Part shown: piece after piece, positions 8,550-16,848 of the stretch
Layout: each line of letters starts with the position of its first letter
How positions within the stretch are numbered: the first letter of the stretch is position 1
DNA from: Loktanella sp.
Lineage (GTDB): Bacteria > Pseudomonadota > Alphaproteobacteria > Rhodobacterales > Rhodobacteraceae
NCBI GenBank assembly: GCA_017390475.1
Contig: JAFPBO010000013.1
Coordinates: forward strand, 227,701-291,700
Length of the DNA stretch: 64,000 nt
Reading direction: 5' to 3'
The notes under the pieces: model-generated
Database searches by the model: none
What the model saw: only the letters and a program-made list of their open reading frames with translations
Told to the model about the DNA's origin: nothing
Made by a program: the position numbers and the translations under genes

Positions 8550-9935
8550 ATGCGCTATATCTCGACCCGCGGCACGGCCCCCGTGCTGACATTCGAACAG
8601 GCGATGCTGACCGGATTGGCGCGCGATGGCGGGCTCTATCTGCCCGAGGATATTCCGACGCTGACCTATCCGCAGATCGCGGCCATGGCGGGAAAATCCT
8701 ATGAAGAAGTCGCTTTCGAGGTGATGCGGCCCTTCATCGGCGACACATTCACCGATGCAGAGTTCAAGGACCTGATCGCGCGCGCCTATGCCGGTTTCGG
8801 CCATGCCGCCCGCGCACCTTTGGTGCAGGTGGACAGCAATCATTACCTGCTGGAGTTGTTCCACGGCCCGACCCTGGCGTTCAAGGATTTCGCCATGCAG
8901 CTGATCGGCCAGTTGTTTCAGGCCGCTTTGACCCGGTCCGGCGACCGTGTGACCATCGTTGGGGCCACATCGGGTGACACCGGATCAGCGGCGATCGAGG
9001 CGTTTCGCGGGCTGAAGGCTGTCGATGTCATCATCCTCTACCCGCACGGCCGCGTGTCCGAAGTGCAGCGCCGCCAGATGACCACGCCGGTCGAGGCGAA
9101 TGTCCATGCGCTCGCCATTGATGGTGATTTCGACGATTGTCAGGCGCTGGTGAAGGATATGTTCAACGATTTCGCCTTTCGCGATGACGTGCGGCTGGCG
9201 GGTGTGAATTCGATTAATTGGGGCCGCGTGCTGGCGCAGGTGGTCTATTATTTCACCGCCGCCGTCAGCCTCGGCGCGCCGCATAGGCCCGTGAGTTTCA
9301 CGGTGCCGACGGGAAATTTCGGCGACATCTTTGCGGGGTTCATCGCCAAACAGATGGGCCTGCCGATTGCCGATCTGGTCGTGGCGACCAACCGCAATGA
9401 CATCCTGCACCGGACCTTGCTGACGGGGGCCTATACCAAAGAAGGCGTCACCCCCACGATCAGCCCGTCGATGGATATTCAGGTCAGTTCCAACTTTGAA
9501 CGGGCCTTGTTCTATGCCTATGGGCAAGATGGTGCTGCGGTGGCGGGTCAGATGGATGATCTGAAACAGGGCGGCTTTACGATTTCGCAAGGTGCTTATG
9601 AGATGTTGAAATCTACTTTCAAATCCGGGCGCGCGTCAGAGGAAGAGACATCTGCCACGATCAAAGCCTATCACGCAAACCACGGCGAATTGATCTGCCC
9701 GCACACGGCTGTCGGCGCGCATGTGGCGCAAAGCCATCTGGGTGATGTGCCTATGGTCACGCTGGCCACGGCACACCCGGCGAAATTCCCCGATGCGGTC
9801 AAGGCGGCATCGGGCATTTCCGCACCATTGCCTGCGCGGATGGCGGACTTGTATGACCGCCCCGAACGGGTCACACGTGTCGCGGGCGATCTTGCGGCAG
9901 TGCAAAACGTCATCAAGGAACGGATCACAGCTTGA
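8550..9935 (+). CDS. thrC: Threonine synthase
   Basis: PLP-dependent synthase converting O-phosphohomoserine to threonine. The 461-residue length fits the long bacterial ThrC class. The PLP lysine lies in LAFKDFAMQ, the phosphate-binding loop in GATSGDTGSAA, and the N-terminus MRYISTRG is typical. I prefer ATG 8550 over the adjacent in-frame GTG at 8547. The stop overlaps the TTG start of the next gene. Confidence 0.95.
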   Translation: MRYISTRGTAPVLTFEQAMLTGLARDGGLYLPEDIPTLTYPQIAAMAGKSYEEVAFEVMRPFIGDTFTDAEFKDLIARAYAGFGHAARAPLVQVDSNHYLLELFHGPTLAFKDFAMQLIGQLFQAALTRSGDRVTIVGATSGDTGSAAIEAFRGLKAVDVIILYPHGRVSEVQRRQMTTPVEANVHALAIDGDFDDCQALVKDMFNDFAFRDDVRLAGVNSINWGRVLAQVVYYFTAAVSLGAPHRPVSFTVPTGNFGDIFAGFIAKQMGLPIADLVVATNRNDILHRTLLTGAYTKEGVTPTISPSMDIQVSSNFERALFYAYGQDGAAVAGQMDDLKQGGFTISQGAYEMLKSTFKSGRASEEETSATIKAYHANHGELICPHTAVGAHVAQSHLGDVPMVTLATAHPAKFPDAVKAASGISAPLPARMADLYDRPERVTRVAGDLAAVQNVIKERITA

Positions 9936-11200
9936 CCATTCAACAGCATACTTTGTCCAACGGGCTGCGCATCATCACCGAACAGATGCCGGGCCTGAAA
10001 TCGACCAGCATCGGCATTTGGGTGCTGGCCGGTGGACGCCACGAACGGATTGAACAGAACGGCATCGCGCATTTTCTGGAACATATGGCGTTCAAAGGGA
10101 CGAAAACCCGCACGGCGTTGCAGATCGCCGAACAGATCGAGGATGTGGGTGGCTATATCAACGCCTATACCAGCCGCGAAATGACCGCCTATTATGCCCG
10201 GGTGCTGGAAGATGATGTGGCGCTTGGCCTTGATATCATCTCTGACATCCTGCTGAATCCGCTGTTCGACGAATCCGAGATCGAGGTCGAACGCGGCGTG
10301 ATCCTGCAGGAAATCGGCCAGACTTTGGACACGCCTGACGACATCATCTTCGACTGGTTGCAGGAAGAAGCCTATCCTGACCAACCGCTTGGCCGTTCAA
10401 TCCTTGGCCCTGCCGAGAAGGTCAGCGGTTTTGGCCGGGGCGATCTGGACCGTTTCGTCGGTGAACATTACGGGCCGAACCAGATGATCCTGTCCGCCGC
10501 CGGTGCAGTCGATCACGATGCTATCGTGCGGCAGGCTGAGGCAACATTCGGCCATCTGCCGCGCGTCTCCCGCGCGCCCGGCCTGTTGCAGCCTGCGCAT
10601 TTCCGCGGCGGCGAACGGCGCGAGACCAAGGCGCTGGAACAGGTGCATTTCGCGCTGGCGCTGGAAGGGCCGACTTATACCGACCCCGCGATCTATACCG
10701 CGCAGATCTATGCCACCGCATTGGGTGGCGGCATGTCCTCGCGCCTGTTTCAGGAAATCCGCGAAAACCGTGGGCTGTGCTATACGATCTTTGCGCAGGC
10801 GGGGGCCTATGAAGATACCGGCATGACGACGATCTATGCCGGGACCAGCGCTGAACAGATCGCCGAACTGACACATGTCACGGTTGATGAGATGAAGCGC
10901 GCCGCCGATGACATGTCCGACGCTGAAGTCGCGCGCGCCCGCGCCCAGATGAAGGCGGGCATGTTGATGGGGCTGGAAAGCCCGTCGAACCGCGCCGAAC
11001 GTCTGGCACGGCTGTTGTCGATCTGGGGCCGGATTCCGGGGATCGAGGAAACGATTGACCATATCGACAATGTCACCACGGCGGATGTGAAAACCTTTGC
11101 CGCGCAGATGGCCGGGCAGGCGGGCACCGCGATGGCGCTTTACGGCCCCGCTGATCAGGCCCCGACGCTGGAGGCGTTGAAAGCACGGCTTGCCGCGTAA
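9932..11200 (+). CDS. M16-family zinc protease (processing-peptidase-like)
   Basis: Insulinase/M16B peptidase of 422 residues, related to mitochondrial processing peptidase beta. The inverted zinc motif HFLEH is intact in IAHFLEHMAFKGT near residues 47-60, with the distal glutamate in EVERGVILQEI. The C-terminal half contains GLCYTIFAQAG. The start is a TTG at 9932 inside the TTGA overlap with thrC; the following MTIQQHTLSNGLRIIT matches family N-termini, so a downstream start is unlikely. The physiological substrate in bacteria is not established. Confidence 0.92.
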   Translation: MTIQQHTLSNGLRIITEQMPGLKSTSIGIWVLAGGRHERIEQNGIAHFLEHMAFKGTKTRTALQIAEQIEDVGGYINAYTSREMTAYYARVLEDDVALGLDIISDILLNPLFDESEIEVERGVILQEIGQTLDTPDDIIFDWLQEEAYPDQPLGRSILGPAEKVSGFGRGDLDRFVGEHYGPNQMILSAAGAVDHDAIVRQAEATFGHLPRVSRAPGLLQPAHFRGGERRETKALEQVHFALALEGPTYTDPAIYTAQIYATALGGGMSSRLFQEIRENRGLCYTIFAQAGAYEDTGMTTIYAGTSAEQIAELTHVTVDEMKRAADDMSDAEVARARAQMKAGMLMGLESPSNRAERLARLLSIWGRIPGIEETIDHIDNVTTADVKTFAAQMAGQAGTAMALYGPADQAPTLEALKARLAA

Positions 11201-11784
11201 TGTTGGGGATCAAGCGCAAGGTCAGGATTGAAACTGAACGGCTGACCCTGCGCCCCCCGATGCATACCGACTTTCGCGCCTGGGCCGCATTGCGGCAGGC
11301 AAGTGCGGATTTTCTGGTGCCGTGGGAACCCAGCTGGGCGGCCGATCATCTGTCGCGCAAGGGGTTTACCAATCGGGTCTATTGGGCGCAGCGCTCCATC
11401 GCGCATGGCACAGCCTTGCCCCTGTTCCTGATCCGCCGGTCGGATGAAGCGCTTTTAGGGGCAATTACGTTGGACCACATCAAACGGGGTCCTGCGCAAT
11501 CGGGGATCACCGGTTACTGGATCGGCGCGCCCTATGCCCGCAATGGCTACATGCGCGAGGCGGTCAAGGCCGTGGTGCATCACGCATTCACCACGCTCGA
11601 CCTCAGCCGGATCGAGGCGGGGTGTCTGCCGGAAAACACGCCCTCGCGGAAGCTGTTGGAACAATGCGGCTATAAATACGAAGGTGTCGCGCAAAGCTAT
11701 CTGCAGATCAACGGGCGCTGGCGCAACCATGTGCTTTACGCAAATCTGCGCCATGACAGGCGCGGCAAGACGGATGTGGGCTAA
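11200..11784 (+). CDS. GNAT N-acetyltransferase, RimJ-like
   Basis: A 194-residue acetyltransferase of the RimJ/RimL type that acetylates N-terminal amines of ribosomal or other proteins. ETERLTLRPP starts the fold. GYWIGAPYARNGYMREAVKAV carries the acetyl-CoA pyrophosphate loop region, and RIEAGCLPENTPSRKLLEQCGY is the typical C-terminal block. The start ATG overlaps the stop of the preceding protease gene (TAATG), implying translational coupling. The substrate is unknown. Confidence 0.9.
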   Translation: MLGIKRKVRIETERLTLRPPMHTDFRAWAALRQASADFLVPWEPSWAADHLSRKGFTNRVYWAQRSIAHGTALPLFLIRRSDEALLGAITLDHIKRGPAQSGITGYWIGAPYARNGYMREAVKAVVHHAFTTLDLSRIEAGCLPENTPSRKLLEQCGYKYEGVAQSYLQINGRWRNHVLYANLRHDRRGKTDVG

Positions 11785-11787
11785 GTA

Positions 11788-13200
11788 ATGCTGAATGCGG
11801 TGACAGATGATTTTGTGGATCACCTGCGCGGTACTCTGGATGCGGCGGCGTTCAAGCAAGACACAGCGTCCTATTTCACCGAACCGCGTGGCCGTTGGCA
11901 CGGGCAGGGGCTGGTCGTGGCCCCCGCCGATACGGATGCTGTCGCTGCTGTCGTGAAAGCCTGCGCTGAGGCGCGGATCGGCATCGTCCCCTATAGCGGC
12001 GGCACCGGGCTGGTGGGCGGGCAGGTGATGCCGGATGGCCCGGCCCCGGTGGTGCTGTCGCTGGAACGGCTGAACAGGATTCGTGCGATCTATCCGTCTG
12101 AAAACGTGCTGGTCTGCGATGCAGGCGTCATCCTTGCCAATGTCCAGCAGGCCGCGATGGATGTGGATCGGCTGTTCCCGCTGTCGCTGGCCTCGGAAGG
12201 GTCTGCCCGGATTGGCGGGTTGCTTGCGACCAATGCAGGTGGAGTCAATGTTCTGCGCTATGGCAATGCCCGCGCGCTCTGTTTGGGGCTGGAGGTCGTG
12301 CGCCCGGATGGCACGATCTGGCATGGGCTGACGCGGCTGCGCAAGGACAACACTGGTTATGATCTGCGCAATCTGATGATCGGGGCGGAGGGGACTTTGG
12401 GCATCATTTCCGCCGCTGCCCTGCGGTTGGTGCCGCGCCCGGCAAAGGTGGGGGCGGCGATGCTGGCGGTTTCATCGCCCCAAGCCGCGCTGGATCTGCT
12501 GGCGTTGGCGGGCAGCCACATTGGCGACGGCGTGCAGGCGTTTGAGCTGATCCACCGGCAAGGGTTCGACTTTCTGGCCGAGGTCGGGCCGGACCTGCGG
12601 CAACCCTTTGAAACTATCCCCGAATGGAGCGTGCTGATCGATCTGGGCCTGCCCGCAGGCGGCGATCCGGATGCGGCTTTGGAAAACCTGTTCGCCGCCG
12701 CATTCGAGGCAGACTTGGTCACGGACGGCGTCATCGCGCAATCAGTCGCGCAACGGCAGGCGCTGTGGGATATCCGCGAAAACATCCCCGAGGCGAATCG
12801 CCGGATCGGGTCGATCTCGTCGCATGATATCGCGCTGCCGCTAAGTGCTGTGCCGGATTTCATCGCGCAAGCTGGCGCCGCCTTGCGGGAATTGGGCGAT
12901 CTGCGGATCAATTGTTTCGGCCATCTGGGTGACGGCAACCTGCATTACAACCTTTTCCCGGCAGCGGGGCGGCAGCGCGATGATTATGATGCGGTCAAGG
13001 CTGACGCGGTCCGCGTGATCTATGATCTGGTCGCGGCCTTGGACGGGTCCTTCAGCGCCGAACATGGCGTCGGTCGTCTGAAAGTGGCTGATCTGGAACA
13101 TTACGGCGACCCGGTGAAACTGGCGATGCTGCGCGCGATCAAGCAGGCGTTGGACCCTTTGGGGATCATGAACCCTGGCGCTGTGCTGCGTGAGGGATAG
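11788..13200 (+). CDS. FAD-binding oxidase (GlcD / D-2-hydroxyacid dehydrogenase family)
   Basis: A 470-residue flavoenzyme of the VAO fold, related to glycolate oxidase GlcD, D-lactate dehydrogenase and D-2-hydroxyglutarate dehydrogenase. The PP-loop region reads IVPYSGGTGLVGGQ and the FAD site continues through SEGSARIGGLLATNAGG. The C-terminus has the metal- and substrate-binding block NCFGHLGDGNLHYN, plus AEHGVGRLK and LDPLGIMNPGAVL. GlcE and GlcF are not adjacent, which favours a D-2-hydroxyglutarate or D-lactate dehydrogenase over glycolate oxidase. Exact substrate is uncertain. Confidence 0.88.
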   Translation: MLNAVTDDFVDHLRGTLDAAAFKQDTASYFTEPRGRWHGQGLVVAPADTDAVAAVVKACAEARIGIVPYSGGTGLVGGQVMPDGPAPVVLSLERLNRIRAIYPSENVLVCDAGVILANVQQAAMDVDRLFPLSLASEGSARIGGLLATNAGGVNVLRYGNARALCLGLEVVRPDGTIWHGLTRLRKDNTGYDLRNLMIGAEGTLGIISAAALRLVPRPAKVGAAMLAVSSPQAALDLLALAGSHIGDGVQAFELIHRQGFDFLAEVGPDLRQPFETIPEWSVLIDLGLPAGGDPDAALENLFAAAFEADLVTDGVIAQSVAQRQALWDIRENIPEANRRIGSISSHDIALPLSAVPDFIAQAGAALRELGDLRINCFGHLGDGNLHYNLFPAAGRQRDDYDAVKADAVRVIYDLVAALDGSFSAEHGVGRLKVADLEHYGDPVKLAMLRAIKQALDPLGIMNPGAVLREG

Positions 13201-13214
13201 ACCTGTGGCGCCGC

Positions 13215-13247
13215 GCCTCCGGCGGGAGTATTTTTGGAAAAAAGAAG
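13215..13247 (+). repeat. Dispersed intergenic repeat, type B (left member of inverted pair)
   Basis: Starts with the GC arm GCCTCCGGCGGG seen in type A copies and ends with the type B tail (GGAAAAAAGAAG). Its last 24 bases are an inverted match, with one extra T, to 13386-13410. It begins 14 bases after the stop of the FAD oxidase gene. Confidence 0.75.
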
Positions 13248-13249
13248 TT

Positions 13250-13385
13250 GTTAAGAACGATGCGCTATCCAGATGCCACGGTACAGGCTGGAGAGTCGAT
13301 GACCGTGAAATGAGAAGACGCCAGATCCCGGACCTTAGCCGGGTCAGCCTGTAGCGGGCAGCGGGGTCGGGCGCGCTTTTTACAT
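13250..13385 (+). ncRNA. Candidate structured RNA between converging genes
   Basis: This 136-base stretch has no coding potential and lies between two inverted repeat copies. ACAGGCTG and CAGCCTGT form a closing stem, with a CCCGG/CCGGG hairpin inside. The 3' side reads GGGCGCGC followed by TTTTT, which resembles a terminator on the plus strand. The order of blocks loosely recalls a 6S-type rod (GAGAAG, then GTCAGCCTG, then GCGGGCAGCG), but this is an impression only. It may equally be the body of a larger repeat unit. Strand is inferred from the T tract. Confidence 0.3.
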
Positions 13386-13424
13386 CTTCTTTTTTTCCAA
13401 AAATACTCCCCGCGCGGAGCGCAT
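13386..13424 (-). repeat. Dispersed intergenic repeat, type B (right member of inverted pair)
   Basis: On the minus strand the copy begins ATGCGCTCCGCGCGGGGAG and continues to the type B tail (GGAAAAAAAGAAG). It starts at the last base of the apt stop codon. The same arm occurs at 35850-35886. Confidence 0.78.
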
Positions 13425-13954
13425 TAAGTTCCTTCAAAAGCGCACAGGCTATGCACCTGCATCCCAAGTTTTGCCAACCTTTCAGCGCCACCAAGGTCCG
13501 GCAGGTCGATGATGAAGGCGCAGCCGATCACCTCTGCCCCCAGCCGTTCGATCAGCCTGATCCCGGCCTCGGCGGTGCCGCCGGTCGCGAGCAGATCATC
13601 GACCAGCAGGACCTTTTCACCCTGTTGCAGGGCGTCGTCGTGCAATTCCATCACCGCCTCGCCATATTCCAGCTGATAGGCTTGGGTGATGGTCTTGCCG
13701 GGCAATTTACCTTGTTTGCGGATCGGCACGAAACCGACCGAGAGTTGATGCGCGATCGCACCGCCGAGGATGAAGCCGCGCGCCTCTAATCCCACGACCT
13801 TGTCGATGGGGGTGCCAGCATAGGGATGCAGTAGTTGGTCAATCGCCATGCGAAAGCCGCGCGCATCGCTGAAGAGTGTCGTCACATCGCGGAACATGAT
13901 CCCTTCATGCGGGAAATCGGGGATCGTGCGGATGTAATCGCGGACGGTCTTCAT
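13424..13954 (-). CDS. apt: Adenine phosphoribosyltransferase
   Basis: Converts adenine and PRPP to AMP. The 176-residue protein is full length, with the PRPP loop [16 protein letters not shown] near residues 118-133 and the N-terminus [20 protein letters not shown] typical of Apt. Its ATG overlaps the stop of mtnP by ATGA. MtnP releases adenine, so the two enzymes form a consecutive salvage pair. A repeat element abuts the stop codon. Confidence 0.97.
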   Translation of the reverse strand: MKTVRDYIRTIPDFPHEGIMFRDVTTLFSDARGFRMAIDQLLHPYAGTPIDKVVGLEARGFILGGAIAHQLSVGFVPIRKQGKLPGKTITQAYQLEYGEAVMELHDDALQQGEKVLLVDDLLATGGTAEAGIRLIERLGAEVIGCAFIIDLPDLGGAERLAKLGMQVHSLCAFEGT

Positions 13955-14838
13955 GGGGCGGCTTTCGTAAGGACGCGTCCGGCGACGGCGTCGAGTTTGG
14001 CAACAAGGGCAAGGTCACGTTTGTCGGGGGCGGTCATCACCGCATGATCCAGCGCACGGTCGCAGCCATGCGGGCAGGGCGCGCGATTGCTGCCCAGCAG
14101 GTCCGGCAGGCGGGTGATCAGGTCGCGTGCTTTGGTGCCGTTGCCTTGCAGAGTCGCGATGATCGCGGTGATATCGACCGCGCCGTGGTCAGGATGCCAG
14201 CTGTCATAATCGGTGATCATCGCGACAGAGGCATAGCAAATCTCGGCCTCGCGGGCGAGTTTTGCTTCGGGCATATTGGTCATGCCGATCACGTCACAGC
14301 CCCAGCTGCGATAGAGTTTGCTTTCCGCCATGGATGAAAACTGCGGCCCTTCCATTGCGAGGTAGGTGCCGCCGCGGTGGACCTTGATGCCTGCCGCCTT
14401 TGCCGCTGTTTCGCACGCCTCTGACAGCCTTGGGCAGGTCGGATGGGCGAGGCTGACATGCGCCACGCAACCCGTGCCGAAAAAGGATTTGTCGCGCGCG
14501 AAGGTCCGGTCGATGAATTGATCGACGATGACGAAATCGCCGGGCGCCATGTCTTCGCGGAAGGACCCGCAGGCGCTGACGCTGATGATATCGGTGACAC
14601 CCAGCCGTTTCAGCGCGTCGATATTGGCGCGATACGGCACTGTCGTTGGCGAATGCACATGGCCGCGCCCGTGCCGTGGCAGGAATGCCATTTTCACGCC
14701 CTGCAATATGCCGGTCAGAATCGCATCCGATGGCGTACCCCATGGGCTGTCGACATGGACCCATGCGGCATCCTGCAAGCCATCCATATCGTAAATGCCG
14801 GAACCGCCGATGATTGCGAGATAGGTTTCCTGTGTCAT
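13951..14838 (-). CDS. mtnP: S-methyl-5'-thioadenosine phosphorylase
   Basis: Cleaves methylthioadenosine to adenine and 5-methylthioribose-1-phosphate, clearing the by-product of polyamine and homoserine-lactone synthesis. The 295-residue protein carries the N-terminal phosphate-binding motif [23 protein letters not shown] and the [12 protein letters not shown] block shared by MTAP enzymes. The start is one of two adjacent ATGs (14841 or 14838); I prefer 14838 for its spacing from GGAG. It sits between a flavin-reductase-like gene and apt with overlapping ends. The rest of the methionine salvage cycle is not in the window. Confidence 0.95.
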   Translation of the reverse strand: MTQETYLAIIGGSGIYDMDGLQDAAWVHVDSPWGTPSDAILTGILQGVKMAFLPRHGRGHVHSPTTVPYRANIDALKRLGVTDIISVSACGSFREDMAPGDFVIVDQFIDRTFARDKSFFGTGCVAHVSLAHPTCPRLSEACETAAKAAGIKVHRGGTYLAMEGPQFSSMAESKLYRSWGCDVIGMTNMPEAKLAREAEICYASVAMITDYDSWHPDHGAVDITAIIATLQGNGTKARDLITRLPDLLGSNRAPCPHGCDRALDHAVMTAPDKRDLALVAKLDAVAGRVLTKAAP

Positions 14839-14840
14839 CA

Positions 14841-15446
14841 TCACTCTCCCGGGCGGGTCAGGCTGAACAGCTCGCGCACCACCGCGTAATCGCGATAGCC
14901 GAGGCGGGACAGCGGGTTGAAGGTTGTCACATCGAAGATACCGTCGACCAGGCAATTGTCGCGGATATGCACGCCGGTGACCTCGCCAAAGACCGCGAAA
15001 TTGGCGGCACCGGGCAGGGTCACGATCTGGGTCAGTTTGCATTCCAGCGTGGCCGGGGCCTGTGCCACGCGCGCGCAGTGAATCGTTTCGCATTCAACTT
15101 TGTCGATTCCTGCCAGCGCGAATTCATCTGTTTCACGTTCCCACGGGCCAGATGTCTGGTTCATGACATCGCGCATCGCATATTCCACAATATTGACCGC
15201 AAAAACCCCGGTTTCACGAATATTGCCGACACTATCCTTGGTGCCGTCGCGGTCGGGTTTGGTACTGGTCGAGGCGAACATCACTTGCGGCGGTTCATAG
15301 GCCACGGCGTTGAAAAACGAATAGGGTGCAAGGTTATCGCGCCCATCCGCGCCACGTGTCGCGATCCAGCCGATGGGCCGCGGGCTGACGATGGCATTGA
15401 ACGGGTTATGCGGCAGATTATGGCCGTCTTTGGGCATATAAAACAT
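14841..15446 (-). CDS. Flavin reductase-like FMN-binding protein
   Basis: A 201-residue protein of the flavin-reductase-like (DIM6/NTAB, split-barrel) family. NPFNAIVSPRPIGWIATRG at the N-terminus and NLAPYSFFNAVAYEPPQVMFAS form the FMN-binding half, and NCLVDGIFDVTTFNPLSRLGY is the usual end. ATG 15446 starts close to the domain; an upstream reading frame extension is unsupported. Its stop overlaps the first possible mtnP start (TGATG), so it heads the mtnP-apt operon. Its substrate or oxygenase partner is unknown. Confidence 0.85.
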   Translation of the reverse strand: MFYMPKDGHNLPHNPFNAIVSPRPIGWIATRGADGRDNLAPYSFFNAVAYEPPQVMFASTSTKPDRDGTKDSVGNIRETGVFAVNIVEYAMRDVMNQTSGPWERETDEFALAGIDKVECETIHCARVAQAPATLECKLTQIVTLPGAANFAVFGEVTGVHIRDNCLVDGIFDVTTFNPLSRLGYRDYAVVRELFSLTRPGE

Positions 15447-15516
15447 CAAGGGGACCTTTTCCTGACAACGCCCAAGGGGTAGCGTGGCCGGACATTCTTG
15501 GCCAGATGAAAGACGC

Positions 15517-16032
15517 ATGCAAAGACTATCCATTACCCTGGCCCGCGAATCTGCCGATGATTACTGGGAGGCGGAAGCGCTGTATGATCTGTGCTTTTCG
15601 CCCGGCCGCACCGCGCTGTCATCCTATCGTCTGCGCGAGGATGTGCTGCCGTTGACGGACCTCTGCTGGACCGCGCGTGATCCGGATGGTGTGCTGGCAG
15701 GCGTGATCCGTTGCTGGCCCTGCTATGTAGGCGATACGCCTGTCGTGTTGCTTGGGCCGGTTGCTGTCCATCCGACGCGGCAGGGCGAAGGTATTGCCGG
15801 GCTGCTGATCTATCGCGTCATGGATATGGCACAGCAAAATGGCTGGACGCGGATCCTGCTGGTGGGCGATCTGCCTTATTACAGTCGGTTTGGCTTTCAC
15901 CGGCTGACCGGGGTCGAGATGCCCCCCCCCACCAACCCGGACCGGGTGCTGGGGCTTGATCTGGTCACAGACGCCTGGGACCGGATCAGCGGAATTGTGC
16001 GCAAGGCGGATGATTGCATTTCGCCGCAATGA
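15517..16032 (+). CDS. GNAT N-acetyltransferase, YhbS-like
   Basis: A 171-residue acetyltransferase similar to predicted YhbS-type GNATs. GPVAVHPTRQGEGIAGLLIYRVM contains the acetyl-CoA loop, and LVGDLPYYSRFGFHR is the characteristic YhbS block (Y-x-R-FGF). I chose the ATG at 15517 over a GTG at 15484 because GAAAGA precedes it and the domain starts at once. A run of eight C bases around residue 139 encodes PPP and would be a frameshift-prone site. Substrate unknown. Confidence 0.85.
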   Translation: MQRLSITLARESADDYWEAEALYDLCFSPGRTALSSYRLREDVLPLTDLCWTARDPDGVLAGVIRCWPCYVGDTPVVLLGPVAVHPTRQGEGIAGLLIYRVMDMAQQNGWTRILLVGDLPYYSRFGFHRLTGVEMPPPTNPDRVLGLDLVTDAWDRISGIVRKADDCISPQ

Positions 16033-16047
16033 CCCCATTTAAATGAC

Positions 16048-16848
16048 ATGGACAAAGATATTGCCATGGATGCTCTGACCCCGCTCGTGGTGCCTGCGCC
16101 GCTGGATGACGACGCGCATGCGCGGATCGCGAGCCTTGCTGCTCGGCAAAAAAAGGCCAATGGCGTGATGATGAAGGCGATCACCTTTGTCGGTGGTCAG
16201 GTTGAGGATGGGCTGAAAGTCCTGCCCAAATCGGTCCGCAAGCAGTTGAACGATGTGACCCGCCACGGCCTGCGCCGCAGTTATGATGTCGCGGCCCTGT
16301 CGCGCGGCGGATTGGGCGCGCGCTTTGGGTCGGATCAGGCGCATCGTGTCGTGGGCACGATCTCTGGTGCGATTGGTGGTTTCGGCGGCCTGCCGACGGC
16401 ATTGGCGGAATTGCCTGTGGCCACCACATTGATCTTTCGCGCCGTGCTGCATGTCGCGGCGGAATACGGTGAGGACCCGACATCAGACGAGACGCGGATG
16501 GAATGTCTGGCCGTTTTTGGATCAGGCGGGCCGGGCACGGCGGATGACGGTGTCGATACCGCCTTTATCGGCGCGCGGATCAGTCTTTCAGGTGCGGCGG
16601 TCAATACGCTGATCAGCCGTGTCGCGCCAAAATTCGCTGCCGTCTTGTCGCAGAAACTGGCGGCCCAGACGGTGCCGGTACTGGGGGCCTTCGCCGGGGC
16701 GGGCACTAATTATGCATTCGTTAATTATTATGTTGCCTTGGCTCACGTGCATTTCGGCCTGCGCCAGCTTGCCCGCGAACATGGCGAACAGGCGGTGCTT
16801 GACGAATTCCACCGCGTGCTTGCGGCGGGGCGCCTGCCTCAGACCTGA
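16048..16848 (+). CDS. EcsC-family protein
   Basis: A 266-residue protein matching the EcsC family, named from the Bacillus Ecs locus but without a known activity. Features are the lysine-rich N-terminal helix (AARQKKANGVMMKAI), the glycine-rich central block GTISGAIGGFGGLPTALAELPVATTLI and a C-terminal VPVLGAFAGAGTNYAFVNYY. The hydrophobic stretches suggest membrane association. It follows the GNAT gene by 15 bases. Its last 10 bases overlap the end of the converging ptsP. Confidence 0.82.
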   Translation: MDKDIAMDALTPLVVPAPLDDDAHARIASLAARQKKANGVMMKAITFVGGQVEDGLKVLPKSVRKQLNDVTRHGLRRSYDVAALSRGGLGARFGSDQAHRVVGTISGAIGGFGGLPTALAELPVATTLIFRAVLHVAAEYGEDPTSDETRMECLAVFGSGGPGTADDGVDTAFIGARISLSGAAVNTLISRVAPKFAAVLSQKLAAQTVPVLGAFAGAGTNYAFVNYYVALAHVHFGLRQLAREHGEQAVLDEFHRVLAAGRLPQT

